A DNA stretch of 64,000 bases, taken from positions 62,001 to 126,000 of the forward strand of contig CAKKNE010000003.1 of the NCBI GenBank assembly GCA_918797485.1. Direction: 5' to 3'. The DNA comes from Pelagomonas calceolata. Taxonomy: Eukaryota; Sar; Pelagophyceae; Pelagomonadales; Pelagomonadaceae. The position numbers and the translations under genes are program-made. The notes under the pieces were generated by a model, which saw only the letters and a list, made by a program, of their open reading frames with translations, was not told where the DNA came from and did not search any database. Shown here piece by piece: positions 55,429-63,571 of the stretch (positions are counted from its first letter, which is position 1; each line of letters starts with the position of its first letter).

Positions 55429-57478
55429 ATGGGGAAAGGTGAACGCACGCTCTCTGCGACAAAGATGGACCAGAGCCGCATCCGCGCGGAGAAGGAGAAC
55501 GTAGAATACGTGGAGACATTAGGCGTCCACTGGCGCAATCTCAGCGTGCATTTCAAGGACGTACAGGCATTAGCGCCGTGCTCGGGCGACGTCGAGGCGG
55601 GCCAGGCCGTCGCGCTGATGGGGCCCACGGGCTGCGGCAAGACGTCGCTCTTAAACGCATTAGCTCGGAGGGGCCCGGTCGGCGGTGGCCAGGTTTGGTA
55701 CGGCGACGACCTGGCCTGGTCCTCCGCGTTGAAGCGCCACGTCGCCTTCGTCGAGCAGGACGACCTCGTCTTCGAAGGACTGACCGTTAGAGAAACGTTA
55801 GCGTTCTCCGCGCGCCTGCGACTTCCGGCGGCCTCATTGAAGGAAAAACTGGAGAGAGTCGACGAGACGCTCAAGCTGCTCCGCTTGGAATCGTGCGCCG
55901 AGACGCCGGTCGGCGGCATGGGCGGCAAGACGATCTCCGGTGGAGAGCGCAAGCGGCTCATGGTCGGGCAGGAAATGCTGACGAGACCTAGACTCCTGTG
56001 CTGCGACGAGCCGACGAGCGGCCTCGACAGCGCCACGGCGTGCGTCGTCGTCGAGGCGCTGCGCGACCTCGCGCGGGAGCGGCGCGTCGCCGTCGTGGCG
56101 TCGATTCACCAGCCGTCGTCGCGCCTCTTTCTCCTCTTCGACGAGTTACTATTGCTGCGAAAGGGCGGTCTTACCTACAGAGGCTCGACGGCGGGACGCT
56201 GGCGGCGCCAGCGGGCGCGCCGTTCCACCTGCCGTGCCCTGCGGCTTACAGTGCGCCGGACTGGCTCATGGAGATTGTGGTCGAGAACAAGGTCGATAGT
56301 GATGATGAGAAGAAGCGGGTCCTCGACGAGCGCCACGGCCCCTCAACGCCGCCGCGGACGGAGCCCTTGCGATCGCTGCGGGCCCAGAAGCGGCGCCAGC
56401 GCTACGCCGCGCCGCTCACGGAGCAGATCGCCGTCCTCAGCCGTCGGTCGTGGAAGGCCGTGGCGCCCAAGGTCTTCAAGCGCTCGTCATTATTGCTGCA
56501 CGGCGGCAACGCGACGCTCGCCGGCCTGATGTGGTGGCAGCTCGGCTACAAAGAAAAGGACGTCTTCCCGCGCTACACACTGGCGTTCGCGATACCCATC
56601 GCCTGGATCTTCTTCCCGCTGCTGGACGCGCTGCCCTGGTTCGGCGCCGCTCAAAACATGCTCCGCAAGGACCTGGCGTGCAACGCCTACAGATTAGAAG
56701 CGTGGTTCGTCGTCGACTCGACGATGAATTTGGTGCCCATGTGTGCTCAAAGTTTGATGCATTTGACGGTCGAGAGCTGTGTGGATATCAACCAGTGAGT
56801 TAGGTTGCCGCCATCGAGCAGACGCGGCTACGGAGAAAATATCGCGTCGATGGCGTGGGGCGCCCGAAATTTGATTTCCACACAGATCTTCTATGTGCTC
56901 GCGGGCGTGTCGAGCAACCCGGCGGTCTGGTTCGCGTTGTACGCCGTGCTAGTGGCGTCGTTCCTCACGTTCCAGTCGATCGGCCTCATGTTCTCCGCTG
57001 GAGTAAGTGGAGAGAACGTCGTGACGGTGGCGATGATCTACGTGACCTACGTCTTCCTCTTCACTGGTTTATTTGTGCCCGTCTCGCAGACGGCCGTGCC
57101 GTGGGCCGTCTCGCCAATCTTGATCTACATCCTCAAGCTCTCGGCGGACGCCATTTTTGGGATTGACCGCAAAAATTCAAGTGCGGCAATCCCGACGACG
57201 GCACGCTCTTCCCCGATTCGTGCGGCGCCCGGCGGCGACGGCAAAATCTCGGTGAACGACCCGCGAGGAGTACCACCGACCGACGCTTCACGACGGGCCA
57301 GGCCATCGTCGCGCTGTTCGTCATGTTCGTCGTCGCGCGGTCCGTCGCCTACTTGCTGCTCCGGCGGCGCATGAAGCAGAAGGAGCGAACTGATGATTGC
57401 GTATCAGGACGCTACGCCGACCGCGGAGGCGAGTCCAGGAGGACGTCGCCGTCGCGGGCGAGCCTGGTCGATGTTTCA
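55429..57478 (+). CDS. ABCG (white-brown) half-transporter
   Basis: ABC nucleotide-binding domain first, membrane domain second, as in ABCG half-transporters that export lipids or small hydrophobic compounds. Walker A GPTGCGKTSLLNAL, Q-loop VEQDDLVFEGLTVRETL, signature ISGGERKRLMVGQEML, Walker B LLCCDEPTSGLD and H-loop SIHQPSS are intact. A slip near 56190 leads to the linker, then helices such as YTLAFAIPIAWIFFPLLDAL, NPAVWFALYAVLVASFLTFQ, VAMIYVTYVFLFTGLFVPVS and a last AIVALFVMFVVARSVAYLLL. An introner at 56782-56885 splits the membrane domain, and another slip lies near 57215. An alternative start is 55240. The substrate is unknown. Confidence 0.85.
56782..56885 (+). mobile_element. Introner-type intron in ABCG gene, near full-length
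   Basis: 104 bp with terminal repeats CTGTGTGGATATCAACCAG (from 56778) and TTTGATTTCCACACAG. Inner parts GTGAGTTAGGTT and GGGCGCCCGAAATTTGA match the copy in REV3 base for base. The second GT is the donor, phase 0, joining LTVESC to IFYVLAG. No clear target duplication can be seen. Confidence 0.9.
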
Positions 57479-57626
57479 GTGTGAACTTTGGCTCGAGCGC
57501 GTTCGCGGCGCTATCGTGCGGGGCATCTCGACTCGAGTTCGATGCGCTGCGCGGCCGAGATACGCCCAACTGCTGCCCAAGGCTGCCCAAAGCCGGCTGA
57601 GAGACGCAGCCCTTGTGGAAACGACC

Positions 57627-58133
57627 ATGACGGAGCACGTTACCGTCTGCGACCAGGCCTACGACCCGTCGACGACGCCTAAATACGACCTCCACAGCGT
57701 GAGCAGCCTTACAACGTATCAGCTGCGCCAGGAATTGGTAAGACTGGGCGCCTTCGAGCGCTTCTTCCCGCCAGAGAAAGTACAATATTGCTGCTACGAC
57801 TCGCTTCTCGAGGCGCACATCACGCTGCTGCGCGAGGCCAAGGCGGAGGAAGAGGCGGCGCAGTTCGCTCGTCACAACGCCGAGGTCGAGGCGCGCAAGG
57901 CGCAGCTCGCGGAAGCCAAGGCGGCGCGGAAGCGCGAGGCCGAGGAGCGGTCCCGGAAGCGCCGCGAGGCACAAAAAGCGGCGTTACACGCGGACCACGG
58001 CGACGCCGCGGCCGACGAGCCGTCAAAGCACGACGTCAAGAAATTCGAGATGCCGGCGGCGGAGCCCTTACCGTCGCTCATCCTGCGGTCGAAGCCCGTC
58101 GTCGAGGTCGTGTCTTCGACGACCGGCGAGTGA
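57627..58133 (+). CDS. Unrecognised coiled-coil protein
   Basis: 168 residues from the ATG at 57627 (the frame is open further upstream without a convincing start). The N-terminal part, YDLHSVSSLTTYQLRQELVR, has a SAP-like helix pair with a conserved leucine spacing. The middle is a charged coiled coil (EAKAEEEAAQFARHNAEVEA, RKREAEERSRKRREAQKAAL), and the tail contains MPAAEPLPSLILRSKPVVEV. No function assigned; it sits in tandem 3' of the ABCG gene. Confidence 0.6.
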   Translation: MTEHVTVCDQAYDPSTTPKYDLHSVSSLTTYQLRQELVRLGAFERFFPPEKVQYCCYDSLLEAHITLLREAKAEEEAAQFARHNAEVEARKAQLAEAKAARKREAEERSRKRREAQKAALHADHGDAAADEPSKHDVKKFEMPAAEPLPSLILRSKPVVEVVSSTTGE

Positions 58134-58508
58134 TCGCGTCGTGGTGGCTGTGTAATTTGATTGGTACTATTTAGTTTCTTCTGGAGGATGCCGTGTATTA
58201 CGGTGATCGATGGCTCATCTCCTTGGAACGACCGCTGGTTGGCCGCTCGCTAGTGTCTTACCTGTACAGGCCGCTAGCTAATTCCATCTTGCCGACCGCA
58301 AAACGGCAATAACGCGCGCCAGGCATCATTTGTCTGGCGCGACCCATCAGTACTCGCCATTTCTACAGCCCGCAGCGGCAGAACCTTCAGAGTACTCAGA
58401 GAACTGCTCAAAGGCTGCACTGCACAGATTGCACTCTGTGAGTTTACAGCGTACAGCATCCTGGCGCCAAGCCGTTGCATCCAGCAGCGTAAATTAGTGC
58501 ACCACTCA
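58134..58508. other. Intergenic before the small 58509 frame
   Basis: Holds an expanded copy of the recurring motif at 58249-58278; nothing else recognised. Confidence 0.5.
58249..58278 (-). repeat. GCTAG...CTAGC intergenic motif, copy 9 with 6-bp insert
   Basis: GCTAGTGTCTTAC, then a CTGTAC insertion, then AGGCCGCTAGC. The inserted bases make the centre a small palindrome (CCTGTACAGG). It lies 231 bp before the ATG at 58509. Confidence 0.78.
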
Positions 58509-58733
58509 ATGCCGTCGCCGCTACACCTCACCTTCCAAGCGCTCTTCAGCACGATCGGCGCCTACCTCGCACTGCTCTTTCGCGCGACGGCGAGGGTCCT
58601 CTTCGAGCGCGAGCCGGTCGAGTCCGAGGGCGAACCGGAGGCGCTCGACCTGGGCATCCTGCGATTGGACCAGGCCATCCACCAGGCCGACTTTGAACTG
58701 GCGCGCGCGAGGGCCGAGGCCGAGAATCGATGA
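58509..58733 (+). CDS. Possible 74-residue small protein
   Basis: Starts PSPLHLTFQALFSTIGAYLA with one possible membrane helix (FQALFSTIGAYLALLFRATA), followed by an acidic helical tail (LDLGILRLDQAIHQADFELA). Its TGA overlaps the ATG of the next gene (ATGA), so it could be a real small upstream gene, an upstream open frame, or a first exon. Supported only by its composition. Confidence 0.35.
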   Translation: MPSPLHLTFQALFSTIGAYLALLFRATARVLFEREPVESEGEPEALDLGILRLDQAIHQADFELARARAEAENR

Positions 58734-60244
58734 TTGCTATGATCGCTCTCCTCGCGGCGACGGCGACCGCGCTGTCCTCGACCAGCCACCGCATCTACCC
58801 GGGGCGTTTGGGCACCGCGTTCCGCATAAAACAATGCGTACCCCGAGAAGACGCGCTGGCCATCGGCGAAAAAGCGCTCGCGCTGCCGCCGTCCGCCTGG
58901 GCGTCGGACCGCCACGCGTCCTACGCGACCCTCGATACTTCAGCGCACGACGTCGAACCCCAGTTCGATTCGATAGTCTGGTCGCGGGTCCGCGCGCGCC
59001 TGGCTCATTGTTATGAGGTTCCGGAGGCGGCACTGTGCCTCATCGACGCCTTTGTCGTCCGATACGACGCCGACGCCGGCGACGGCGCCGAGCTGGCGCC
59101 GCACCGCGACGCGGGCCCGCTCTCGTTCAACGTGCTGCTCTCGGACGGGTCGGATTTCGACGGCGGCGCGACGACGTTCGTGGACGCCGATTTCGACGGC
59201 GTCGACGAGGATGCGGGCGACGCCGTGCTGCATCCCGGCCAGACGCGCCACGGCGGCCGCCGGACGACGCGGGGCACGCGCATTATTGCCGTGGGATTCG
59301 TGGAAATCGACGGCTTTGAAGTTAACGTGGACGGGTACGACGGCGCCGCGTCGGAGCGCCACCAGCGCGACCTCGGGCGCGCGTCGAACCTCAGAAGGCT
59401 GCAGTCTCGGGCGCTGTGTACTACGTTCGCCAGGGTGTGCGCCGAGGGCGCGGTCGTGCGGAGGGAACGTGAGGCGGACGCCGCGTTCGCGTGCGAGATG
59501 CTCCAGGCCACTCCGACGTCGCGCATCACCGTCGCGGTATCGACGCCGCCGTCGGACCGCGAAACAAATGAAGCATCTGCAGCTCTACGTGAATATGGCG
59601 TCGTGGTGCTCCGGTCGGTCGACGGGCTGCTTGCTGGTGTTCAAAAGGGCGATGCCGTGGCCGCCGTCGAGGCGCTCGACGATCGACTCGCCGGCCGTGG
59701 ACAGGATGCCGCCATTGACGAGCCGACGCTTGCTCGACGGTCGGAGCTCCGCCACGACGTGCGACTGGACGACAGTACGGCGGATCCGCGCTGGTCTGAG
59801 CTCGCTGACCGCGTCGCTGGGATTGCTAGGCGTGTCATAGCCGAGTCGAATCCAGGCGAGTGGGACGTCGCGACGGCGGGCTGCGTCATTTCGCGCCCCG
59901 GCGCGGGCCCTCAGTTGTATCACGCCGACGGCATGGACGAATTCTACAACGCGTTCGTGCCGCTGGTTGACGTGCCCTCTCACCTAGGCCCTACAGAATT
60001 TGCGCTGCGGTCGCACGCGGACGAGCACGCCGTCGCCTACGCGCCGACGCTGGAAGGCGATGATCGATACGAGAAGTGCGCGCCGGAACTTAGAAGAGGG
60101 GACATTGTACTCTTCTCTTATTCGACGCTGCACCGCGGCTTGCCGAACACTGGCGACGCGTCGCGACCCGTCTTCTACGTTACGGTGGCGCCGCCGGGCG
60201 CCGTCGACGCGATCAACTTCGCGGAGGCGCCAGGTGATGCTTAA
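58730..60244 (+). CDS. Protein with two different 2-oxoglutarate/Fe(II) dioxygenase domains
   Basis: 504 residues, intact, with a hydrophobic start (IAMIALLAATATALSS) that may be a signal peptide. The first domain (about 30-205) is prolyl-4-hydroxylase-like: AFVVRYDADAGD, the metal pair in ELAPHRDAGPLSFNVLLSDG, GGATTFVDADF, and the distal HGGR plus TRIIAVGF. The second (about 285-495) is phytanoyl-CoA-dioxygenase-like: YGVVVLRSVDGLL, the HxD in QLYHADGMDEFYNAFVPLVD, LGPTEFALRSHAD, and RRGDIVLFSYSTLHRGLPNT with the arginine in RPVFYVTV. Both appear to keep their iron ligands. Joining two subclasses in one chain is unusual; the substrate is unknown. Confidence 0.82.
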   Translation: MIAMIALLAATATALSSTSHRIYPGRLGTAFRIKQCVPREDALAIGEKALALPPSAWASDRHASYATLDTSAHDVEPQFDSIVWSRVRARLAHCYEVPEAALCLIDAFVVRYDADAGDGAELAPHRDAGPLSFNVLLSDGSDFDGGATTFVDADFDGVDEDAGDAVLHPGQTRHGGRRTTRGTRIIAVGFVEIDGFEVNVDGYDGAASERHQRDLGRASNLRRLQSRALCTTFARVCAEGAVVRREREADAAFACEMLQATPTSRITVAVSTPPSDRETNEASAALREYGVVVLRSVDGLLAGVQKGDAVAAVEALDDRLAGRGQDAAIDEPTLARRSELRHDVRLDDSTADPRWSELADRVAGIARRVIAESNPGEWDVATAGCVISRPGAGPQLYHADGMDEFYNAFVPLVDVPSHLGPTEFALRSHADEHAVAYAPTLEGDDRYEKCAPELRRGDIVLFSYSTLHRGLPNTGDASRPVFYVTVAPPGAVDAINFAEAPGDA

Positions 60245-60253
60245 ATTTGTTGT

Positions 60254-61138
60254 TTAAACCTTTAGCCGGAAGGGCTGTGCCCGCCGATGCGCCTCTACGA
60301 ATTTCTCGAGCGTCGTGCCCGTGAGGTACTGCCACACGTAGAAGGCGTTGCCGAGGCCGCCCATGGGCTCGACGAAGGGCGCGATGGCGGGATGCGCGCG
60401 CATGCGTTCGTGCCAGGCCCAGAGCGACGGGTGCCGCCGGAGGTCGTAGCCGCAGAGGAACACCCGTCGCACGGTCGGGAACCAGACGACGTCCGTCAGC
60501 GACAGCGCATCAGCTGCCGTGGACAGAAATTGGGCGCCATTCAATTCATTTTCCAATCCGTCGAAGGCCGCGCGGATCGCGTCATAAGCTTGGACGATGG
60601 CGTCGCCCGAGCAGCCGCCGTTTTGGTTATACGCCGTCCAGAACGCTATCTGCTCCCCATGGTTCTGCCCCTTGCCCTCAATGTTCGCCCCGCGGTCCTT
60701 GTAGAGGGCCAGCCTGTCGTCCGGCACGCGGCCGAGCGCCGACGGGATGCGGAAGCTGAAGGTTAGGGTCCGCATCGCCATGTGCAGCGCGTCCTCGGCC
60801 GAGAGCGCCTGCTCCGTGTTCGCATCTGATAAACGGCGCGTGGGAATCGGTGAGTCCGGGCCGAAGGCGTCGTCTAAGTACTGTACAATGTCGTTCGACT
60901 CGAGTATGACCTTCCCGTCGTGCACCAGGACCGGGACAAGCCCCCGTGGATTGATGCCGAGGAAGTATTCGGTCTTGTTCTCGTGGGTCGTGAGGTCGAC
61001 GTGGTGCAGTGTGCAGCTCAACTCTTTCAAGGCGAGCACTGTCCTTACTTTCTTGCTGCATGTGCTGCTTTCAAAGTGGAAGAGGTGCAGCCCTTCCCAC
61101 TGGAGCACTTCTGTGGTTGTAGGTGTCACGAAGACCAT
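60254..61138 (-). CDS. Glutathione S-transferase-like protein
   Basis: 294 residues, intact. The N-terminal thioredoxin-fold half shows HLFHFESSTCSKKVRTVLAL with a Ser/Cys active-site region, DLTTHENKTEYFLGINPRGL, VPVLVHDGKVILESNDIVQY (the cis-proline and glutathione-binding ESxxI motif). The C-terminal helical half ends with LTDVVWFPTVRRVFLCGYDL and HPSLWAWHERMRAHPAIAPF. It probably conjugates glutathione or isomerises. It converges on the double dioxygenase gene with 9 bp between stops. Confidence 0.85.
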   Translation of the reverse strand: MVFVTPTTTEVLQWEGLHLFHFESSTCSKKVRTVLALKELSCTLHHVDLTTHENKTEYFLGINPRGLVPVLVHDGKVILESNDIVQYLDDAFGPDSPIPTRRLSDANTEQALSAEDALHMAMRTLTFSFRIPSALGRVPDDRLALYKDRGANIEGKGQNHGEQIAFWTAYNQNGGCSGDAIVQAYDAIRAAFDGLENELNGAQFLSTAADALSLTDVVWFPTVRRVFLCGYDLRRHPSLWAWHERMRAHPAIAPFVEPMGGLGNAFYVWQYLTGTTLEKFVEAHRRAQPFRLKV

Positions 61139-61487
61139 CGCGGCTGGGAGAGCGGTGCGGAAGTCAAAAGATCAATTGTTTTGGCGCACTTGGGCAGCCT
61201 CGGTCTGCGCAGGTTGTGTGGCAGCCCCAGGATGGCTTGCCGCTTGCTAGTGTCTTACATACGCTAGCTCGTCTGTCTGCGAGAAACTGCCGCAGCGGCA
61301 CCGCTGCGCAACAAAGGGGACCGAAAGACGCTTCTATTGTGCATTTCGCTCGGGCGATTCAGCCCTTTTGTTCGGAAACCTCGAGGTTGAGCGACACCAG
61401 CAGACCTGCTCTGCTGGTGCCAGCTGTGCCACCCCAGGGACGCATTCGTGCCCGCCTTGGCACCAGAGCTCGTTAGTCTCCTCAGAA
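61139..61487. other. Intergenic, upstream of divergent GST and dioxygenase genes
   Basis: Holds a motif copy at 61246-61268. The dioxygenase frame is open to a TTG at 61368, but the first ATG is 61488. Confidence 0.5.
61246..61268 (-). repeat. GCTAG...CTAGC intergenic motif, copy 10
   Basis: GCTAGTGTCTTACATACGC then TAGC; one base shorter than consensus. It lies 108 bp from the GST ATG and 220 bp from the dioxygenase ATG. Confidence 0.82.
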
Positions 61488-62201
61488 ATGGCGCTGCGCG
61501 CAGCCCAAGCACGAGCACGCAAGGCATTGGTCGACCGGGCTGCCGCGCAGAGGCTGCCGGTCATACGAGTGCCGAAATTCCTCGACGACAGCGCGCTCAA
61601 CGCCATCGATGCGCTAGGCAGTGCGCATGCACTCGTGCACGGCCCACCGGTCGCGGCGCGGACGGCGTGGCGGACGCAGTATCTCAACGCCGACGGCCTC
61701 GCGAGAACGCAAGCTGGCGAGCTGCTCGATCGCCTGGTCACATTGGCGAAAGACGTCGACGACGAGCATTTTTCGGGAAATGCCAGAGAATGTGAAACCC
61801 GGTGCGTCGAACTGCACGACTGCGGCGAAGGAGCGGGGCTGGACGATCCGACGCACTTCGACTCCGGAAGTGTCGTCACGCTGGACGTGTGCCTGCGCGA
61901 GGCCGATGCGGGTGGCCGGTTTCAGACTTTGGAAGAGGACGGCTCAACGCTCGAACATGTCTTCGAACGCGGCGACGCGTTAATATTCCCGTCGTACAAG
62001 TACCACGGCGTGTCTCGCGTGGAGAGCGGCCGCCGGCGCGTCCTCGTACTGGAGCTCTGGAACGGCGAGGAGCGCTTTTGCAACCACCGCTGCACGGTGG
62101 CGCGCGGAAATTGTGAATTGCTCCAGGTCGGCGTCGCGGAGCGCGAGCTGAGTAGTCAGGAAGCTGCCTGGGGGCGGCTACCGGCGCGGCGCGCGCAATA
62201 A
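61488..62201 (+). CDS. 2-oxoglutarate/Fe(II) dioxygenase (prolyl-hydroxylase type)
   Basis: 237 residues from the ATG at 61488. LPVIRVPKFLDDSALNAIDA starts the domain. The iron pair is in DPTHFDSGSVVTLDVCLRE, followed by GGRFQTLEE, LIFPSYKYHGVSRVESGRRR with the distal histidine and the co-substrate arginine, and VLVLELWNGEE. Such enzymes hydroxylate amino acids or small molecules. It is the second dioxygenase gene within 4 kb, separated from the double-domain one by the GST gene. Its 3' end overlaps the convergent GOS1 gene by about 46 bp. Confidence 0.8.
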   Translation: MALRAAQARARKALVDRAAAQRLPVIRVPKFLDDSALNAIDALGSAHALVHGPPVAARTAWRTQYLNADGLARTQAGELLDRLVTLAKDVDDEHFSGNARECETRCVELHDCGEGAGLDDPTHFDSGSVVTLDVCLREADAGGRFQTLEEDGSTLEHVFERGDALIFPSYKYHGVSRVESGRRRVLVLELWNGEERFCNHRCTVARGNCELLQVGVAERELSSQEAAWGRLPARRAQ

Positions 62202-62848
62202 CGCGCGCGCCACCATCGGCGAGCACGGCCCAGAGCAAAAACGACGCGCAGCACCCGACCGTCACGCCGACGACGGCGTTCTCCCGGTACTTCTTCTGGC
62301 GCATTTTCTGGATGATCGAGTCGATCGACGGGAGCCGGTCCGTCAGCGACTGCGCCGTGTTTGTAGAGCCCTCGAGGGTCTCGCGCTGCGACGCCAGGTC
62401 CGACTGCGCCTCGTGGGCCTGCTCGATGACGTCGCCCACTCCTCGCAGCGCGTTCGTCGTCGCCTTCCGCTCGCGGTGCACGCCCTTGAGGTGGTCCGGC
62501 CCGCCCTCCAAGTCGACGACGTCGTCCGCGCCCGAAGAGCTTCGCCCGGTCCGCGTTCTTGCGCAGTTGTTTAGCGACGCGGCCGACGTCGGACGAATAA
62601 TCAACAACAACGGCGCGACACCGCTCGACGACGGCCTTGCGCGCCCGGCGACGGCTCGCGCCTCCTCGGCCTGCAGCGAGTCGCGACGCGCCGCCAGCGC
62701 CTTGAGGTGGTCCTCCACCGTCTTCAGGAGCCGCTGCGCCTCGGCGCCGCTGTCGCCGTCGGCCGCGAGCGACGCTAATTGAGGAGGGCGCGTTCCACGC
62801 CGCTTCGATCTTCCTCGCTTGCGCTCGCAGCTGCTCCCAGGACTCCAT
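62156..62848 (-). CDS. GOS1: Golgi SNARE GOS1/GS28-like (GOSR1)
   Basis: Qb-SNARE of the early Golgi. It begins SWEQLRAQARKIEAAWN, the signature GOS28 start. The body appears in two alternating frames: AEAQRLLKTVEDHLKALAAR, then VVERCRAVVVDYSSDVGRVA and KQLRKNADRAKLFG, then DHLKGVHRERKATTNALRGV, EAQSDLASQRETLEGSTNTA, SLTDRLPSIDSIIQKMRQKK and the anchor AVVGVTVGCCASFLLWAVL. At least three one-base slips separate the pieces. The stop at 62156 assumes that the first frame is regained after the anchor. Vesicle fusion between ER and Golgi or within the Golgi is the known role. Confidence 0.78.
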   Translation of the reverse strand: MESWEQLRAQARKIEAAWNAPSSISVARGRRRQRRRGAAAPEDGGGPPQGAGGASRLAAGRGGASRRRARKAVVERCRAVVVDYSSDVGRVAKQLRKNADRAKLFGRGRRRRLGGRAGPPQGRAPRAEGDDERAARSGRRHRAGPRGAVGPGVAARDPRGLYKHGAVADGPAPVDRLDHPENAPEEVPGERRRRRDGRVLRVVFALGRARRWWRARYCARRAGSRPQAAS

Positions 62849-63247
62849 CTTGTCGAACCGCTCCGCGTCGGCTGGCGTCGGGTTGGCTCCACGTCAGTGG
62901 CGTCAGGTCGCTCCGCGTCGGCGGCGTCCGAGGAGTTTTTGCAGCAGTGGCGTGTCGGTCTATACAGCTGCCGACAGCCGGCAGAGTGCAGCAAGCGCAA
63001 GCCGCTGAGGTTGGGTCTCGGTAGAACGCTTGCGCGTGCCGGAGCCTATGTAGACTGTCCCGTAGCTCTAGAAACTGCCGCCGCGACGCATCTAGCGTCC
63101 TGTAAGACACTAGCCTGGCTCCTTGTCCGGGCGCTAGCGCGGCACGAAAGGCCTACCGCTGGACCGCACCGTTATTTTTGACGTGCCACGAGCTGCGACG
63201 AAACAAATCCGCATCGATTTCACTCACAGACAGTCAGAAAAATCAGC
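62849..63247. other. Intergenic, upstream of divergent GOS1 and ATG12
   Basis: A motif copy lies at 63091-63114. A short direct repeat, GTCGGCGTC/GTCAGGTCGCTCCGCGTCGG, is seen near 62865-62925. No gene. Confidence 0.5.
63091..63114 (+). repeat. GCTAG...CTAGC intergenic motif, copy 11
   Basis: TCTAGCGTCCTG then TAAGACACTAGC; three bases off consensus. It lies 134 bp before ATG12 and 243 bp from the GOS1 ATG. Confidence 0.8.
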
Positions 63248-63571
63248 ATGGCAGCACAGCCATCCCCAGCACCCGGCGCAGAGGCAGCACCACAGCCACC
63301 ACCGGAACGCGTCAAGCTCCACTTCAAAGCCGTCGGCTCCGCCCCCTTATTACGAAAACCAAAACTCACGGTAAACGGAACAGAGCCGTTCCACGCGGTG
63401 CAGACGTTCCTCGCGAAGCAATTACAATTACCTCAAACGGAGCGCCTTTTCCTCTACTGCGACAGCGCCTTCTCGCCTGTCCCTACCGAGCCCGTCGGCC
63501 ACCTCTACGCCTGTTTTGGAAGAGGCGGCGAGCTCGTCGTCAACTACGCGACGACGGGCGCGTACGGGTGA
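63248..63571 (+). CDS. ATG12: Autophagy ubiquitin-like protein ATG12
   Basis: 107 residues, intact. A short proline-rich lead is followed by the ubiquitin-like fold: VKLHFKAVGSAPLLRKPKLT, FLAKQLQLPQTERLFLYCDS, FSPVPTEPVGHLYACFGRGG and ELVVNYATTGAYG. The chain ends in the glycine that is conjugated to ATG5 by ATG7 and ATG10. The conjugate then drives ATG8 lipidation on the growing autophagosome. Its last 28 bases overlap an open frame on the other strand. Confidence 0.93.
   Translation: MAAQPSPAPGAEAAPQPPPERVKLHFKAVGSAPLLRKPKLTVNGTEPFHAVQTFLAKQLQLPQTERLFLYCDSAFSPVPTEPVGHLYACFGRGGELVVNYATTGAYG

Noticed and set aside
63544-63571. Overlap of ATG12 and the opposite frame as a shared functional site
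   Set aside because: Short 3' overlaps are usual in this compact window, and the minus-strand protein's real end is unproven.
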